Source: Amblyornis subalaris (taxonomy: Eukaryota > Chordata > Aves > Passeriformes > Ptilonorhynchidae). From it: 64,000 nucleotides of DNA. How positions within the stretch are numbered: position 1 is the stretch's first letter; every line of letters starts with the position of its first letter. The stretch spans positions 15,977,235 to 16,041,234 of the forward strand of contig JACAXG010000007.1 of the NCBI GenBank assembly GCA_018881555.1, read 5' to 3'. Positions 1 through 11,903 of the stretch are shown piece after piece. Both the position numbers and the translations under genes were made by a program. The notes below the pieces were generated by a model. The model was not told the DNA's origin. It made no database searches and saw only the letters and a program-made list of their open reading frames with translations.

Positions 1-1680
1 AAAAACAATCTGTTCTTTAGCAATTCTAACTGAAACTCAGCCTTTTACCTGAATATGATTTTGTGATGTTTCTGCATAAGCAAGAACTTGGTTCAGGACA
101 ATTAATGTCCTAAACTGTCCCAACCATTAGAGAAGAGACAGAGTGCCACCTCAGATATGACTTCATATTTAGATGCCNTGTTGAACTGCAGTTGCTTTGT
201 GCTGAGAAAATGATATAATTCTAAATCTGGCATAGTTGGGTAGAGGCAGACTAACTCTGAGGGCATCTTCATGCCACAAAACCAAGTCAGACCTTTCTCC
301 ACCATTCCTTTATGCTGTCTTCATGTAACAGATGGAAAATGATGTAAAACCAGTGTTGTTTTCATCCTGCTGGCTACTGACAGCTTATTAATTTCGAGTA
401 GTCTCTGACTTCTGCGGTGTACATCTTGGACTGGTAGTCACAGATGAATTCAGAAGAATAACGGTACAGGGAGTCAGGTAATATGCAGGCATCATGCTCT
501 AAACCAATCCAGTCCCATGTGTTTTATACTCTTGTTTCTGTTGATGGCTCTTTTATTAGACTTTAATCTATTTCAGACTCATATTCATTTTTTCATCACC
601 AAAAACCAAAATGCCATAAAGAAACTGCTGTGAGTTTCCATCGATTCCATCCTATCCCTTATCGCTTTCTTTCAAGTGAATGACCCCTTACATTTCAGCA
701 GAGGGCTTGTGAAGAATAAAGACCTTTTCTAAGGCAGAGAGGCATTTTTAAAACATGGAAAGTAAATGAGCTGTCTGCTAGTGCAGGCAATATGATTGCT
801 CTGTGCTGTCACACGTTTTGTGAAAACCAAAACGGTAAAAAGCCAGCATTGTTTAAAACAGCTTCTGACGGAACCACTTTTACATACTCAGAGTTGTGTT
901 TGTTAAGAAAAATTGCATTCAGAGTGAACAGAATGAGCATCTTTATCTGATGTGAACAGATAGAAGAAAGATGATTAAAAAAAATGAAGAATTTCTCCCT
1001 CAGAAAATGGCTTCTTGATCTCTGAAAACAACAGGCTCCTAGTGAAGTGCAGTCAAGGCTTACAAACACATCGCTGTGGTACACCAAGTTTGAAATCTCA
1101 GCTGACATTTCAAATGTTATTTAGAATTATGACAAATCTGATTTATTTGGGTCTCTCTCCAAAGCTGCCATAAATGAAGTGCTGATTTGGTGACTTATTA
1201 GTCACAGCACCTTCAGACAGCTTCTTTTTCTAGTTATGGAAATGCCTATCAGATCTGTATGCTGTCTCCTGTACCATAGGTTAATATTTTTTGTAAAGAT
1301 TCTGTTGATTTGACTGGACTCTTAGTTTTCCAGTGAAGGTTTCACCAGAATGTATGTTTCCTTAGAAATATATCCTGTCAAACAACATTTAGATAACTGA
1401 GGAAAATGCCTTGCAAAATGTTGATTTGAGTGATTCAGAAGAAACTTAGTTCAGCTCTGCAATGAAAAATTGACCCTTGTGGTTTTATAATTCAAGTAAA
1501 ATGGAATTGAAATGTATTATTAATTATTATTACCCAAACAAGATCTTTAAAATTTCTTTTCAAAATAAAACGAAATCATTAATTACAACAATATTACTTT
1601 CAGTGATGAGGCCCTTCTTAGCAAACAGCTGCATTTGAGGCAGAATTTTAACACCAAATTTGATTCCAGTTGTGATCTTA
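1..1680. other. Unique AT-rich noncoding DNA, no gene seen
   Basis: All frames are broken by frequent stops. The longest frame is about 99 codons (809-1108, minus) and has no recognisable domain. I see no repeat consensus, RNA gene or promoter architecture here. Confidence 0.6.
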
Positions 1681-1729
1681 GGGTTTGATCCAAAGTTTGG
1701 TCCTTAGTTTGATCCTTAGTTTGAGTCAC
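1681..1729. repeat. Imperfect 12-bp tandem repeat (about four units)
   Basis: Units of the type AGTTTGATCCTT follow one another: a diverged unit at 1681-1692, then AGTTTGGTCCTT (1694-1705), AGTTTGATCCTT (1706-1717) and AGTTTGAGTCAC (1718-1729). This is a short local duplication, probably from replication slippage. Confidence 0.75.
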
Positions 1730-1887
1730 TAAGGACTATACCTGAGTAAAGACATCAATGAGAATAGTTTTCCACAGATGCTTTCATTGATTTCAGTTAA
1801 ATGAAACACACTTCTGTTTCCTGTTTCACTACACAGTTTCCTATAATGAAAAGATGCTTTACAGTGGGGAAATCTGGTGTACTGATT

Positions 1888-1967
1888 AAATCCTGTGCAA
1901 GGCCAGGAGATGGACTCAGTGATTCTTGTGGGTTGTTCCAAATCAAGACATTCTATGATTCTATGAT
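1888..1967 (+). mobile_element. CR1 LINE, extreme 3' end fragment
   Basis: The segment has the order expected of an avian CR1 3' UTR: a TCCTGTGCAAGGCCAGGAG-like stretch, then GATGGACTCAGTGATTCTTGTGGGT-type sequence read in pieces, then two 8-bp terminal units ATTCTATG at 1950-1965. CR1 copies are normally 5'-truncated by incomplete reverse transcription and end in this octamer repeat instead of poly-A. Only about 80 bp is recognisable. Sequence upstream to about 1730 may be diverged CR1 but I cannot support it. Confidence 0.85.
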
Positions 1968-3223
1968 GCTATTATAAATAAAATTATTTCTTGATATGGA
2001 GGAGCATAAAGAACTTCCTGTGTTTTAAATGCAAACATATTTGTGGATTGTTTCCAAACTTCTACTTGCAGATACAATGCATTTCTTAATTCTTATGTTG
2101 TTTTTTGGTTTTTTCCCCTTTTCAGTCCTAATATAATAAAAGTGTATTTTGAATGTTCTAATTTTACATGCAAACAAAGGTAGTTACCAGCCCTACTCCT
2201 AAATATTTTATGAAAACTTAAGAGGCTGAAGGACTGAATTAAGTTCCTATGTCTTGATGTTTCTACTGCTTTATTAAGCTCTGCTAATGTATAAATCCTT
2301 GTTCCAGGATTTGCCTTTAAGTAGTCATTTTTTCACCTTCATGATGTGTTCATTCATGTTTAATAGATCTAGACCTTCTCCAGAATAAATAAAATAGCAA
2401 GCTTGATTCAATTCATGTTTTCTTTTCCTATTGGTCACTGAAGTGGTCTCAAGGCATGTTAGATGTCCAATTTGTACTCAGGATGAAGTTTCAGGAGTGT
2501 TCTCTACTGGTAGATCGCTTTTTTTTCCTTTCTTGCTTGGATAGCTCTTGACTATCTACACCACCTGTAATGCTCTCGTTCTTCTGCAGGTGCTTTCTAT
2601 AACGAGATCCAAAGCTACAGAAGGTTTCTGTCTCTTAATGTACTGTATCTTCTTTCACAAATCCACTTCTTAAGGAGTTTTTTGTAGCATGTTGGGTCAT
2701 GTCCCACCCCCCACCTTGTCATCAAGGAGTTTAATTATCACAGCCTTTTTTCTTGGACGGAGACCATGACTGAAGCACTAAATGAAATCAGGTTGAAGAC
2801 TGGACTTTGACAGACTCGACTCTTGTCACACTATTCTGTTCCTGAAACTACACATTGCACAGTCTCTCATTTTTGTCATTTAATGAAAATTCACCTCAGC
2901 ATTAGAACCAAAACAAAAGAATTTTTCTGTCTTAGGCAGAATCCTAGGGGACAGCTGTCTGTGCCATAAAACAATCATAGAGTTGGTCCTAATATAATGA
3001 AACAAATGTAATTTGTTACTGTTTAACAATACCAGTGCTCCCAGTTTAGATATGAAACTGATGCATAAGGACTGTAGAAATGGTTATTTCTTTTTAAAAT
3101 TACTCTGCACATTTATTCTTCATCCTTTTCTCTCTAGCATGAGTAACACTTAATGAAAGGCATTGTCTGGATAAGCTGTGAGAGGGACAATGCCAGTGAA
3201 GCCACGATTTTTGCCTTCTCCCT
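1968..3223. other. Unique noncoding DNA
   Basis: No open frame, RNA gene or repeat consensus is recognisable. The stretch is AT-rich with short pyrimidine runs. Confidence 0.55.
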
Positions 3224-3231
3224 TGACGTCA
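3224..3231. promoter_or_regulatory. Consensus full CRE palindrome (TGACGTCA)
   Basis: A perfect 8-bp cAMP-response element, the binding site of CREB/ATF dimers, lies in a locally less AT-rich patch (about 3180-3290) that also contains a GCAATGCATTG sequence (3247-3257) resembling a C/EBP-type site. CpG-containing CREs are depleted from neutral vertebrate DNA by deamination, so survival is mildly suggestive. A chance match is possible in 64 kb, and no promoter or transcript is visible beside it. Confidence 0.35.
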
Positions 3232-6200
3232 TGTGCGTTGTCTCCGCAATGCATTGTGTGTGTTGTTTCACTGCTGTACATTAAGTAGCCTCCTGACAAC
3301 AGCAACAGAAGGGGAGCAGAGATAGTTTGGTTGGTTGGTCAGTCTCTGTGTCTATCTAGCCATCCTAATCTATTCTGATCCCCTTCATCCCTGCTGAGGC
3401 AAGAATGCAAAGACTAATATGGATGTGCTTAGAACACTCCTGCTGTATTTTCCAAATGCTACTAACACTGTTCTCTTCCATCAAATCTGCAAACAGCAAA
3501 ACCTCTGTAGATTTTCTGTTGAGAGAAAGAATTTCAAGTGTTAAAAAAAAAAATCTGGAGACTTCCTCCTTTGGCCATTATATATGCTAATTCTATCAAT
3601 AATTCTGCATGTTGGTTTGACAAATAAGCTATTACTTTGTGTCTTAAAAATGCAGACAACAGAGATTAGTGATTGCTGCAAATTGATATGTTTAGCATGT
3701 CCTTCACAGCGCTTGACCTGACCTAGGTCTAATTCTCATTTATACAGCATAACAAAAATCTACTTAACAGATGCTCAGAGGATTCATTTTCATAGATTCT
3801 GAGTCTCACTGGTGTTAATTTGCTTACGTTGCTGAAAGCAGAGGGGAATATGTCTGAAATGAACCATGTGCAACCAAAAAGAAAAAAAAAAGAATGGAAG
3901 AATGTGTTCATTTTGAGTTAATGAATCAATGAGCTGGTAGGCCTGCTAACCATAATACTCAATGGGAAATCACTACCTCTGCACTCACTGAGTAGCTCAC
4001 TAGTGTAGTACATCAGTTCGCGAGATAGCAAAGTAATTTTGAAAGTCAAGAAAGTAAGCAAAAACTTAAAGAACCACAAAGTCTTTGTCTTTCTTATTTC
4101 CACTGACATGAAAAGTGTGCAGCTTTCCCATTGCTGTGGTCAGCAAGGCTTGTGGGCATGAAGCACTGAGTTTGGTAAGGGAAATGCAGGGTTTAAATCT
4201 TGGAATAAGGTCTGTGCACTTTTGCAATGCAAAAGATATATCGTCATCACCCAGCATCNCTATCATGAACTAGGAAAACCTTTATAACCAATGGTTGATC
4301 TCAGCCTTGCTGGGTTTGTTTTAAAACTAAGAAAACCAGGATTTCATGTATTTTTTAGTTTTGTAGTCCTTCTTGCTGAATATAGCATGGAAAACCTGAA
4401 ATAAAGGGATCCCTTCAGACATTCTTCAGCACAGTTGTGACCTCCCACAGACTGATTGTGTGGATTTTCCTCCACCACCTCTTCATGCTGCTGCTTCTGC
4501 TGTGAGCATTAAGATTCTTGCTGTAATTGTTCAAAGATGGAATAGCTACAGCAGGGCCAGACCATTCACTGGTGTAAATTGATACTGCTTCACTGAAGCC
4601 CACAGGACTACGCTGCACTGTGTCTGCTGAAGACCTGATCCATAAAGTGTCTTGGGAGTTGCTTTTTCACTGTTCTATAAATTACCAGAACACTATTGTA
4701 AGAGGAAAAGTGTCTGGTAGGACAACTCAGCATTTTGCTTTGGATGAAGTGTTAAGACAACAAAAATAAAATCAGACACAAACATGTGGCAAGATATAAT
4801 AGGTGTCGGATTCTAAGGATAAAGCATCTTTTTTTAAATATTCAGAGCAGACATACTGGGGGGGAAAGAAAGATTGATATAAAGAACAGCAGATGGACGG
4901 CATGTACTATGTGGGACTCTAGCAGCTATCAAGTGAAATCAATCTAACTTTTGTTAAGTTAATAGGGGGAATAGAGGTGCAAAGATTAGGGCCACCATAT
5001 GTCTTAATCCTGAACAGAGACATTTCCTCATGTCTATCTTCGAGAATAAGCTGACCCGTGAACTCTCTGACTNGGTAGCTGTTTTCACCAGAGTGCAGCA
5101 TGGAGGCAATCCAATAGACACCTGTCCCACAATCCTGAAAGCCTCAGTTTTATGANTCTGTAAGATGAAGTTGCTTTACAGATACAGACATTAATACACA
5201 GACTAGGACTTCCAGACTTTTGGATTTTTACAGCAAGAACATGGAAGACCTGAGAATCCAGTCAGATGCACACCACCTTTGGAAGCTATCACCACATCAG
5301 AAAGACAGGAAATCTATATGAATTTGGTATCAGTGCATCTACCCTTCTGAGGCAAAAACTGGAGCTACAGATTCCACTGAAGTGGGGCACTCAGTTTTGT
5401 ATTAGCAACTGCAGAAATTGCAGAGTGCGTGTGATGTCCTCTCCCATCCTATTTATTTCCCTCCTCACACTGCAGTGTCAGGGGTGCTCAACCTTACCAT
5501 AATAAGAGTTACATACAGAAGTTACATGTAATGTCTGGACCACGACTGAACATGCTTCTCACCGAAGGATGGATTCGACCCCCCTGGTTTGTAAGAAATG
5601 TTGAATGCATGAAGAAAGGTACTGGGGATAAGGAGAAGGGGAAAAGATTCTTAAAATGACAAATTGTTTCTTCAGCATATGTCAAGCTCGGAATAATTCC
5701 TACTCTCTTTTCTTTAACCTAAACCCAGCTGAAAGCCATTGGTTTTTCAGAGCTACATTGCAACACACAGCCAGCTAGATTCCCATATCAGTACACCTGC
5801 CTCTTCAGTGGCAAGAACANGATTTCATCATTTACACCTCTGTAGAGCAAGTGTGTATCGATGTAAATATTCTCACCTTTGTATGGTAGTTCCATCTTTT
5901 TCATTCCATCAATACTTGGCTAATAGTATTTTTTTTCCTATTGTATATAGTTCTTCTGTTGAATTTACTTGATACTGTGGTACACAAAGGACCCTTTCAA
6001 GAGTTTGTCTTTACTTATGTGATTTCTAAGCATTGCCCTTCCAGTATCCCTCTGCCAATGAGTTAGTGCGAGGCCAAATCCTCCACAGCCGAGGAGGAGG
6101 GCCCAGATATTTTTTCATCGGTTTAACCTTTTACTGAATGCCAGTGTGTCCCGATCTCTGCAGAGACACTGAATTATGATTTAATAGACTGCTGGAACAT

Positions 6201-9200
6201 GAGAGTATTTTTTTTCACACACACATAAGTGTGAGGAATCACTTCATTCAAGCCAATGAACCTATTCCTGAGTTNTGCTGCTGTAAAGAAGAACAGATTC
6301 CCTTTTATCAGAATGACAACTACAATGATAGAACGAAGCTTTAGAATCACCATGAAGGGAACCAAGAAACAGTAGATTTTAAGAGATTCTTCCCTGTATG
6401 GTTGATAGTGTGTAAACAGTGGTCTAGTGGTACACATGGAGGCTGACTAAACAGAAGGGAGGATTTAAGGCAATACTGCCATATGTGAAATGCTTGGATT
6501 GTTTCAACATTTAGCACCAGGGGGAAAAAAAGTATTCCTGAAATGTTGATTTAGTACCAGACAAGACATACTTGGCTCCANTGCTAGTCATTCAAATATT
6601 GTTCGTAATCCTGAAACTGTTATCTGAAGGGCTTATAATATATTGAGATCGTTGCTTTGGCACTGTTAAACTGAAAAAGAAGAAAGAAATAATACCAGAG
6701 GAAATTGTCCAAGAATATTGGCTCTCACAGACCAAGAAGGATTTGTTATTCGGAGGCTTAGATCCCAGTCATGCATCTGACTCCTTTTAGTTGCTCTAGT
6801 GACACCAGGCAAGTAGAAAACTGGCCCAAATGACCATTTTAGAAAATCCCTGGAAACACAGCTGCCTCAATGTGGTCTTCATCCAAGCACAATGGGTAGA
6901 TGGGTGGNAAAGCATTTTATTTTACTTTCTTTAGAAAAGTTGTGCTCAAGTCAGAGGTTGCTAGAAATGCAGTCTTGCATGCCTGAAATGAAATGCAAGT
7001 CCCATGCATCATTAAATATGGTTTAACAGACTNGATGACAGCTCTGATTGCCAGCTTACACTTGCACCAGTAATACTGTTTATTTGTCTCCGACAAATTA
7101 ATCCTCAAGCACGGATGAGNTCTACCTTCTTGTGTTCTGACAAAGTGTTGCAACGTGGAGTAGTTCCATCAAGGGGAATTAGGTACAGAATAAATTTCAG
7201 GGGTATTCAGGAAGGATATAAGAATTAAGCATTGTAGTGACCACAGTTCTGTTGANGGGTGAAAAAAGTAATCCAGCATACCTTTCTCTGTTGTATTGGC
7301 ATTAAGGAACCTACATAGCCAGGTGTCTCTCTCAAAATGAGGAGAGGATTAAACAGTACCTGGTTTACCTGTAGCATCTATAGTGGTTTTAANCACATGA
7401 CTTGCCAACCAGAAACCAAGTTTTTCTTCTACTTTCATTCTGAGCAAGCTGTAACNGCAAAGGGACTGATCCTAAACTGTCTATGTCTGGCAGCGTCCTA
7501 CTTTGGAGGCCCAGGCAAATGTGCACTCTAGGGAATAGCTGTACCATTAAACATGCTGGAACAACAAGTACAGGTCATGTCCTAGTTCCACTTCAATATT
7601 ACACGTTGCAGCACAGCAAAAGAACAAGGAAGACAGAGCATTTCTTTCACTATGTGCAGAACTTCTGTAGTATGTACACACAGATTGTATTTTGTTTGAC
7701 AGCAAGATCTAGGACACCATCTCAACCTTCAAACCACTGCCAGGTCATTCCAATTTCTCACATTTTCTTTTTTNCTGCAACTTCATAGTAAAACACTGCG
7801 AAGTCTGATCTCCTACCACTCACTGCAGTAGGCAGTTCAGAAGTTACAACAAGTCTCAGAAATGTCAAACGTAATGAAAAATAAGGGAAACATACAGAAG
7901 AAAGTTGTTTCTGTTTATTCCACACAANGTGCACCATTCTTTTACTCATCGGTGACTGCAGTGTAAAGGTTCTCATTCTATTTCCTCTGGTATCTTAGTA
8001 ACAACAATGACCTGCAGTCTTTTAAAATAAAATCTTTTTTGCAGAAGTAGCAGGACTTGCCACATCCCAATAACTAAAGCAAACACAGCTTCCTACTTTT
8101 ACAGATTTCTGCTGTAAATTTCAGATTTTTTTTCTCAGGTAAGCTGAATGTCTCAAAACTTAAATGTCTGATTTACATCTACTACTTAGCAGCATTTATT
8201 TGTTTGCTCAAGACGACTGCTTACTTTGTGAATCTCCATGAAATATTAAAGGGTTTTTCATAGCAAAGTATTCTTATTTTTCTACAGTGAAACTTGTATG
8301 CTTCAAAAATTGATAGTAATAATAACAACAATACCACCATTGACTCATTTAGGCTCTGATTTATTCCGTATTTGAAAGATTCTTCANCTCACACAGCTTC
8401 ATAGAANGAAATATATAATTAAGCTTTATATNATACCTTTGAGAGNCGAAAGAATTTTTTGTTTCTCCATCAAAGGCCAGCTTGAAGAACTGAGGGCCAA
8501 ACCAACAATTTCTTTGCAAGGCTACCATTCATATAATTGTAATTCTGCACTAAAAGCTCTTAAAGACTTTTTGTGTAATGTCAAAGATCCATGGATATGA
8601 CTTGAGCTGTCAATATTAAGTTTTGGGTGTTATACAACAAAAGCAGAATGCAATTCCACATACCCTGCTTTAGGCATAGAAGAAAGTTAGTAGGTTAAAT
8701 CTTGCTAGATATTTAGTGAGGCTCCTTTTCCTTATTTATTTTTAAAATGCATTTCCCTTATTACAATAAAACCAGATTTCAAGGCAGCAGGGAGAGACAG
8801 AAAGGTGCAGAGGACTTAGGTTTTTAAAATGTATTATTATACNCTTGTGATTTTTTTGGTTTATGTTTCAGATCTAGAAGCAGGTTCTGTGTGTTGCTGG
8901 AAGATGNGATTCACTGTTATCTCTTGCAGATACCATTCATTTCTAGCCTGCCTGTCTTGTGAAATAATGGGATTCGAACTTGTCACTGTTCCAGTGCTGA
9001 TTATTGCCCGTCTTTGGTCCTAGGCCAGAGTGATTTTATAGCGAAAATCCTCATTTATGATGAGGAGAGGAAACATTTTGGTAATTTTTATTTTTAAAAC
9101 TGTAGTCATTGGCAGCATTCTAAAGTTAGGAATATTGTAGATACTACAGTAATATTAGGATTGATGAATTACTGAACAGAATGAAAGTGAGATATTTGTA

Positions 9201-9478
9201 GCTGAGTGGTGACTGCAGGTTATTGAACAAATCTCTGTGTGCATGTGTTCTGAATAGTACACTAATGGCAACTGACATGAAAGGCATGTAACAGTATCCT
9301 TCAACGTATAGGGACTTCATTATGAGGAAGATCATTCCCTAAAGCACCGGTATGTGTGCAGGTCTTTAGCAAATATTTTTGGATCCCTTGAACTGGAAGG
9401 GAAAAGAATTGCTCCAGGCAGCCTGCTTCTTTTTNTGGGGTTTTAGAATAGCCTCATGCTTTCCTGCACAGCCTTTCT
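3232..9478. other. Unique AT-rich noncoding DNA, rich in ambiguous bases
   Basis: No gene is recognisable; the best frames are about 100 codons and look random. From 4259 to 9435 there are 21 single 'n' positions, one of the densest stretches in the window. No repeat family is recognisable. Confidence 0.55.
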
Positions 9479-9506
9479 GAAGTCAGGTATTGGAAGTCAG
9501 GTATTG
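9479..9506. repeat. Perfect 14-bp tandem duplication
   Basis: GAAGTCAGGTATTG occurs twice head to tail (9479-9492 and 9493-9506) without a mismatch. The identity suggests a recent slippage or duplication event, possibly polymorphic. Confidence 0.9.
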
Positions 9507-11148
9507 TCTGTGCAGATCAGAAGTGCAGCTCCTGGTTCTGTGCACTGCTTGTATCTTGGAAGTACACCTTTATGAGAGGACAGAGAGGTATTTTTGAAGC
9601 ATATAAAGTTTAGTACTATTTTTTTTTTCAGTGTGGAAAAACCATCCATGACTAAGTGTCAACAGAGAATGAAAGATGTGACTTGTGAAGATAAAAGGGA
9701 TGGAAAATTGATTCTGTAAATATCTGAATTGAAGTCTCATTCAGTGACAGGTGTCACTTAGCTAAAAAGTAAACTACATATTGTAAGTTATTACTTATTT
9801 CCTTCTCTTTGTATCCCTTATTAGAAGAAAATAAAAACAACATTAAAACCTCCATAATTACTAGAGGGAGCAGATGCAGTGGTAAGGAAGGAAGAGGTCT
9901 TAGCTTTCTATCCAGTGTTACCCCATTGTCATATGCATATGGCATATGCTATGAGAGATGTCAAAGATCATTATGTCATCTGCTGCATAAATTGCGCATC
10001 GAGGAGGGTGGAGGAAAAGCAGTCATGTCACTGGAAAATGATAATCTGATAATAGTTTATGCAGCATTATTAGTGTCCTTCCCAGAGGACCCAAGAACCT
10101 TACTACCTAGCTTTGTATGTTTATCAGTTATTCTAGGAATTAAACACAGCTGGTTGTGGGATAAGGTTTACAAAGAGCTGAAGTTCAGAACAACATACAA
10201 AAGAAAAGGTAGAATTTCCTTTTGCATCTGAAAGGGGAATTTTGGGAAGTAGAATGCAATTACTGTAATCAAATGGCTGAGCACAAAGAGCTATGTGCTT
10301 TCAATATTAGTGAGTTTTATTTTAACCTAAAGCCGAAAAAGGACATGGGGGGAGAAGGTGCAGCCTGTAAAAAGAAGCACTCTGTGTGTCTGTACAGCAT
10401 GCCACCCTTACTGTTCAGAATGCAACTGTTTTTAAAACACATTATTTTGTAGAAGGTGAAGTGCAGCAACATTACTATCACAAACATATAGTATATTTGT
10501 TCACTGTACAAATATACAAATGTAAACTGGTCAAACATACAGGAATCCCCTTGTAAAGCTGTCAAAGGGAAGGAAAACACTAAATGAACCATTCTTTCAT
10601 ATTATATTTTATGAAATAATGATGACTGGAAAACTGTAAGTACAAAAAAGACTGAAAAGATTGAAACAAAGGAATATCTGATACAGATGATGAGGTTTGG
10701 TGGCAGTATAATGCAGGATTGGAACAGGATTCTTTTGCTGCAGATGAGATGACCGGTCAGACTAATGGCATATAACATGCTTGCCTGCTTGGATGTTTGA
10801 AAGTGGAGCATAGATTTGCTTTTGGTGTTGTGATAGGAATATTTAGAGATTATTGCTGACAGAAAAGGACTTAATCTTCCCCAAAGCAACAGGATTAGCA
10901 ACTCTAGTGGAAGCAACGGTGAATAACTTACAAGACTTGCATGTAGAATCAATCCAGAGAACACAAAGTCATCTGAAAGCAATCAAGCTCAAGAAATGTG
11001 CTTTTGAAGTAAAGGAACTTGTTTTGTGCTTGTTTGTAAACTTAAAGTTGTCCAGAATTATAACTGCCATAGCCTGAATAAACAAGGGCAATTATCAACT
11101 TCCACCTGAAATTCAGGATGTGAGGATATCCAGTTTCTGGATACAGGA
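9507..11148. other. Unique noncoding DNA
   Basis: It contains a 140-codon frame (9809-10231, plus) and a 126-codon frame (10602-10982, minus). Neither shows a domain, signal peptide or compositional bias that I recognise, and both have the low-complexity look of chance frames. No repeat consensus is seen. Confidence 0.5.
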
Positions 11149-11207
11149 ACACACAAATATATTTATAAAATACACACACACATATGTATTTATAAAATAT
11201 ATATTTG
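11149..11207. repeat. CA/TA-rich low-complexity stretch
   Basis: A short (CA)n core at about 11171-11182 is flanked on both sides by near-copies of ATATTTATAAAATA, giving a simple-sequence tract with internal duplication. Confidence 0.7.
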
Positions 11208-11448
11208 CTATTATTCTGCACAAGCTGCTATACTCTAGACATGGGTCTCATATGGGCTTCTCCCTAGCACCAGCTAAAAGAGTCCTTGAGCCTCCCCAGT
11301 TACTAGGAAACCTCAAGAAAAGCTGCAGGTAGCCTGAGTCAAGGGCAGCTAACCAAGCTTCTTGTGTCCAGGGTGAGGTCTAGTCAAACTCCNGAGAGCA
11401 GGAGTAGTTCTCTGTGCTTCCTGAATAAAGATCAAGAGTTGAGGGCAT

Positions 11449-11903
11449 TGTGTTGTTGCCTTTTTCCGCTTAAAATCAGAAGCTGGATGATGTTAAGAGG
11501 ATAAGGAAAGCAGTTACCTTTATTTGGAGGTCCTCCAAGGGTACAAAACGCATGCCAAAGCCCATCCGTCCCCAGCAAAGCACAATGATCAATCAAACAA
11601 TCCCCCCCAATGGACTCCGACACTTTTATAATTTTAGCAAATTAACATAATTGACAAAAATCTCGCAATCAGAAATACGGTTAATGAGGTAATTCCCCCC
11701 TTGGTTCAGCCTCCTGCTGAAGCCACCCTAGAAGCTTTAGCTCTACTATTGTTTATGTATGCTTTTAGGAGACATGGGACAGAGAAATGTCCCTGGTCCC
11801 TGGAACACTAGCAGTGATAAGGTGATTCAGGAATCTTGTTTTGTCGAAAGAGTGGGGGAACTGCTAGCTAAGAATCTACAAGGTTATGGAGTAAAAGGCT
11901 ACA
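11449..11903 (-). mobile_element. Solo LTR of an endogenous retrovirus (minus strand)
   Basis: Read on the minus strand the element begins TGTAGCC at 11903 and ends AACACA at 11449. Internal landmarks are in the right order: a TATA-like ATTATAAAAG (plus-strand 11623-11632), then an AATAAA polyadenylation signal (plus-strand TTTATT, 11519-11524), then about 70 bp of U5. The candidate 6-bp flanks are imperfect (GGGCAT at 11443-11448, GGGCTA at 11904-11909), so the borders are the least certain part. No primer-binding site or polypurine tract adjoins either end, and no gag, pol or env sequence is recognisable, so it is read as a solo LTR left by LTR-LTR recombination. TG...CA ends and about 6-bp flanks fit a class II/alpha-like avian ERV. 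Confidence 0.65.

Noticed and set aside
2971..2990. AATCATAGAGTTGG resembling a CR1 terminus
   Set aside because: Only about a dozen bases match and the following sequence does not continue into CR1.
5560..5592. GGATTCGACCCCC resembling a tRNA T-arm
   Set aside because: No acceptor, D or anticodon stem could be assembled around it.
9809..10231. 140-codon open frame on the plus strand
   Set aside because: No recognisable domain, no exon-like conservation cue and no promoter; a frame of this length is expected by chance in 64 kb on six frames.
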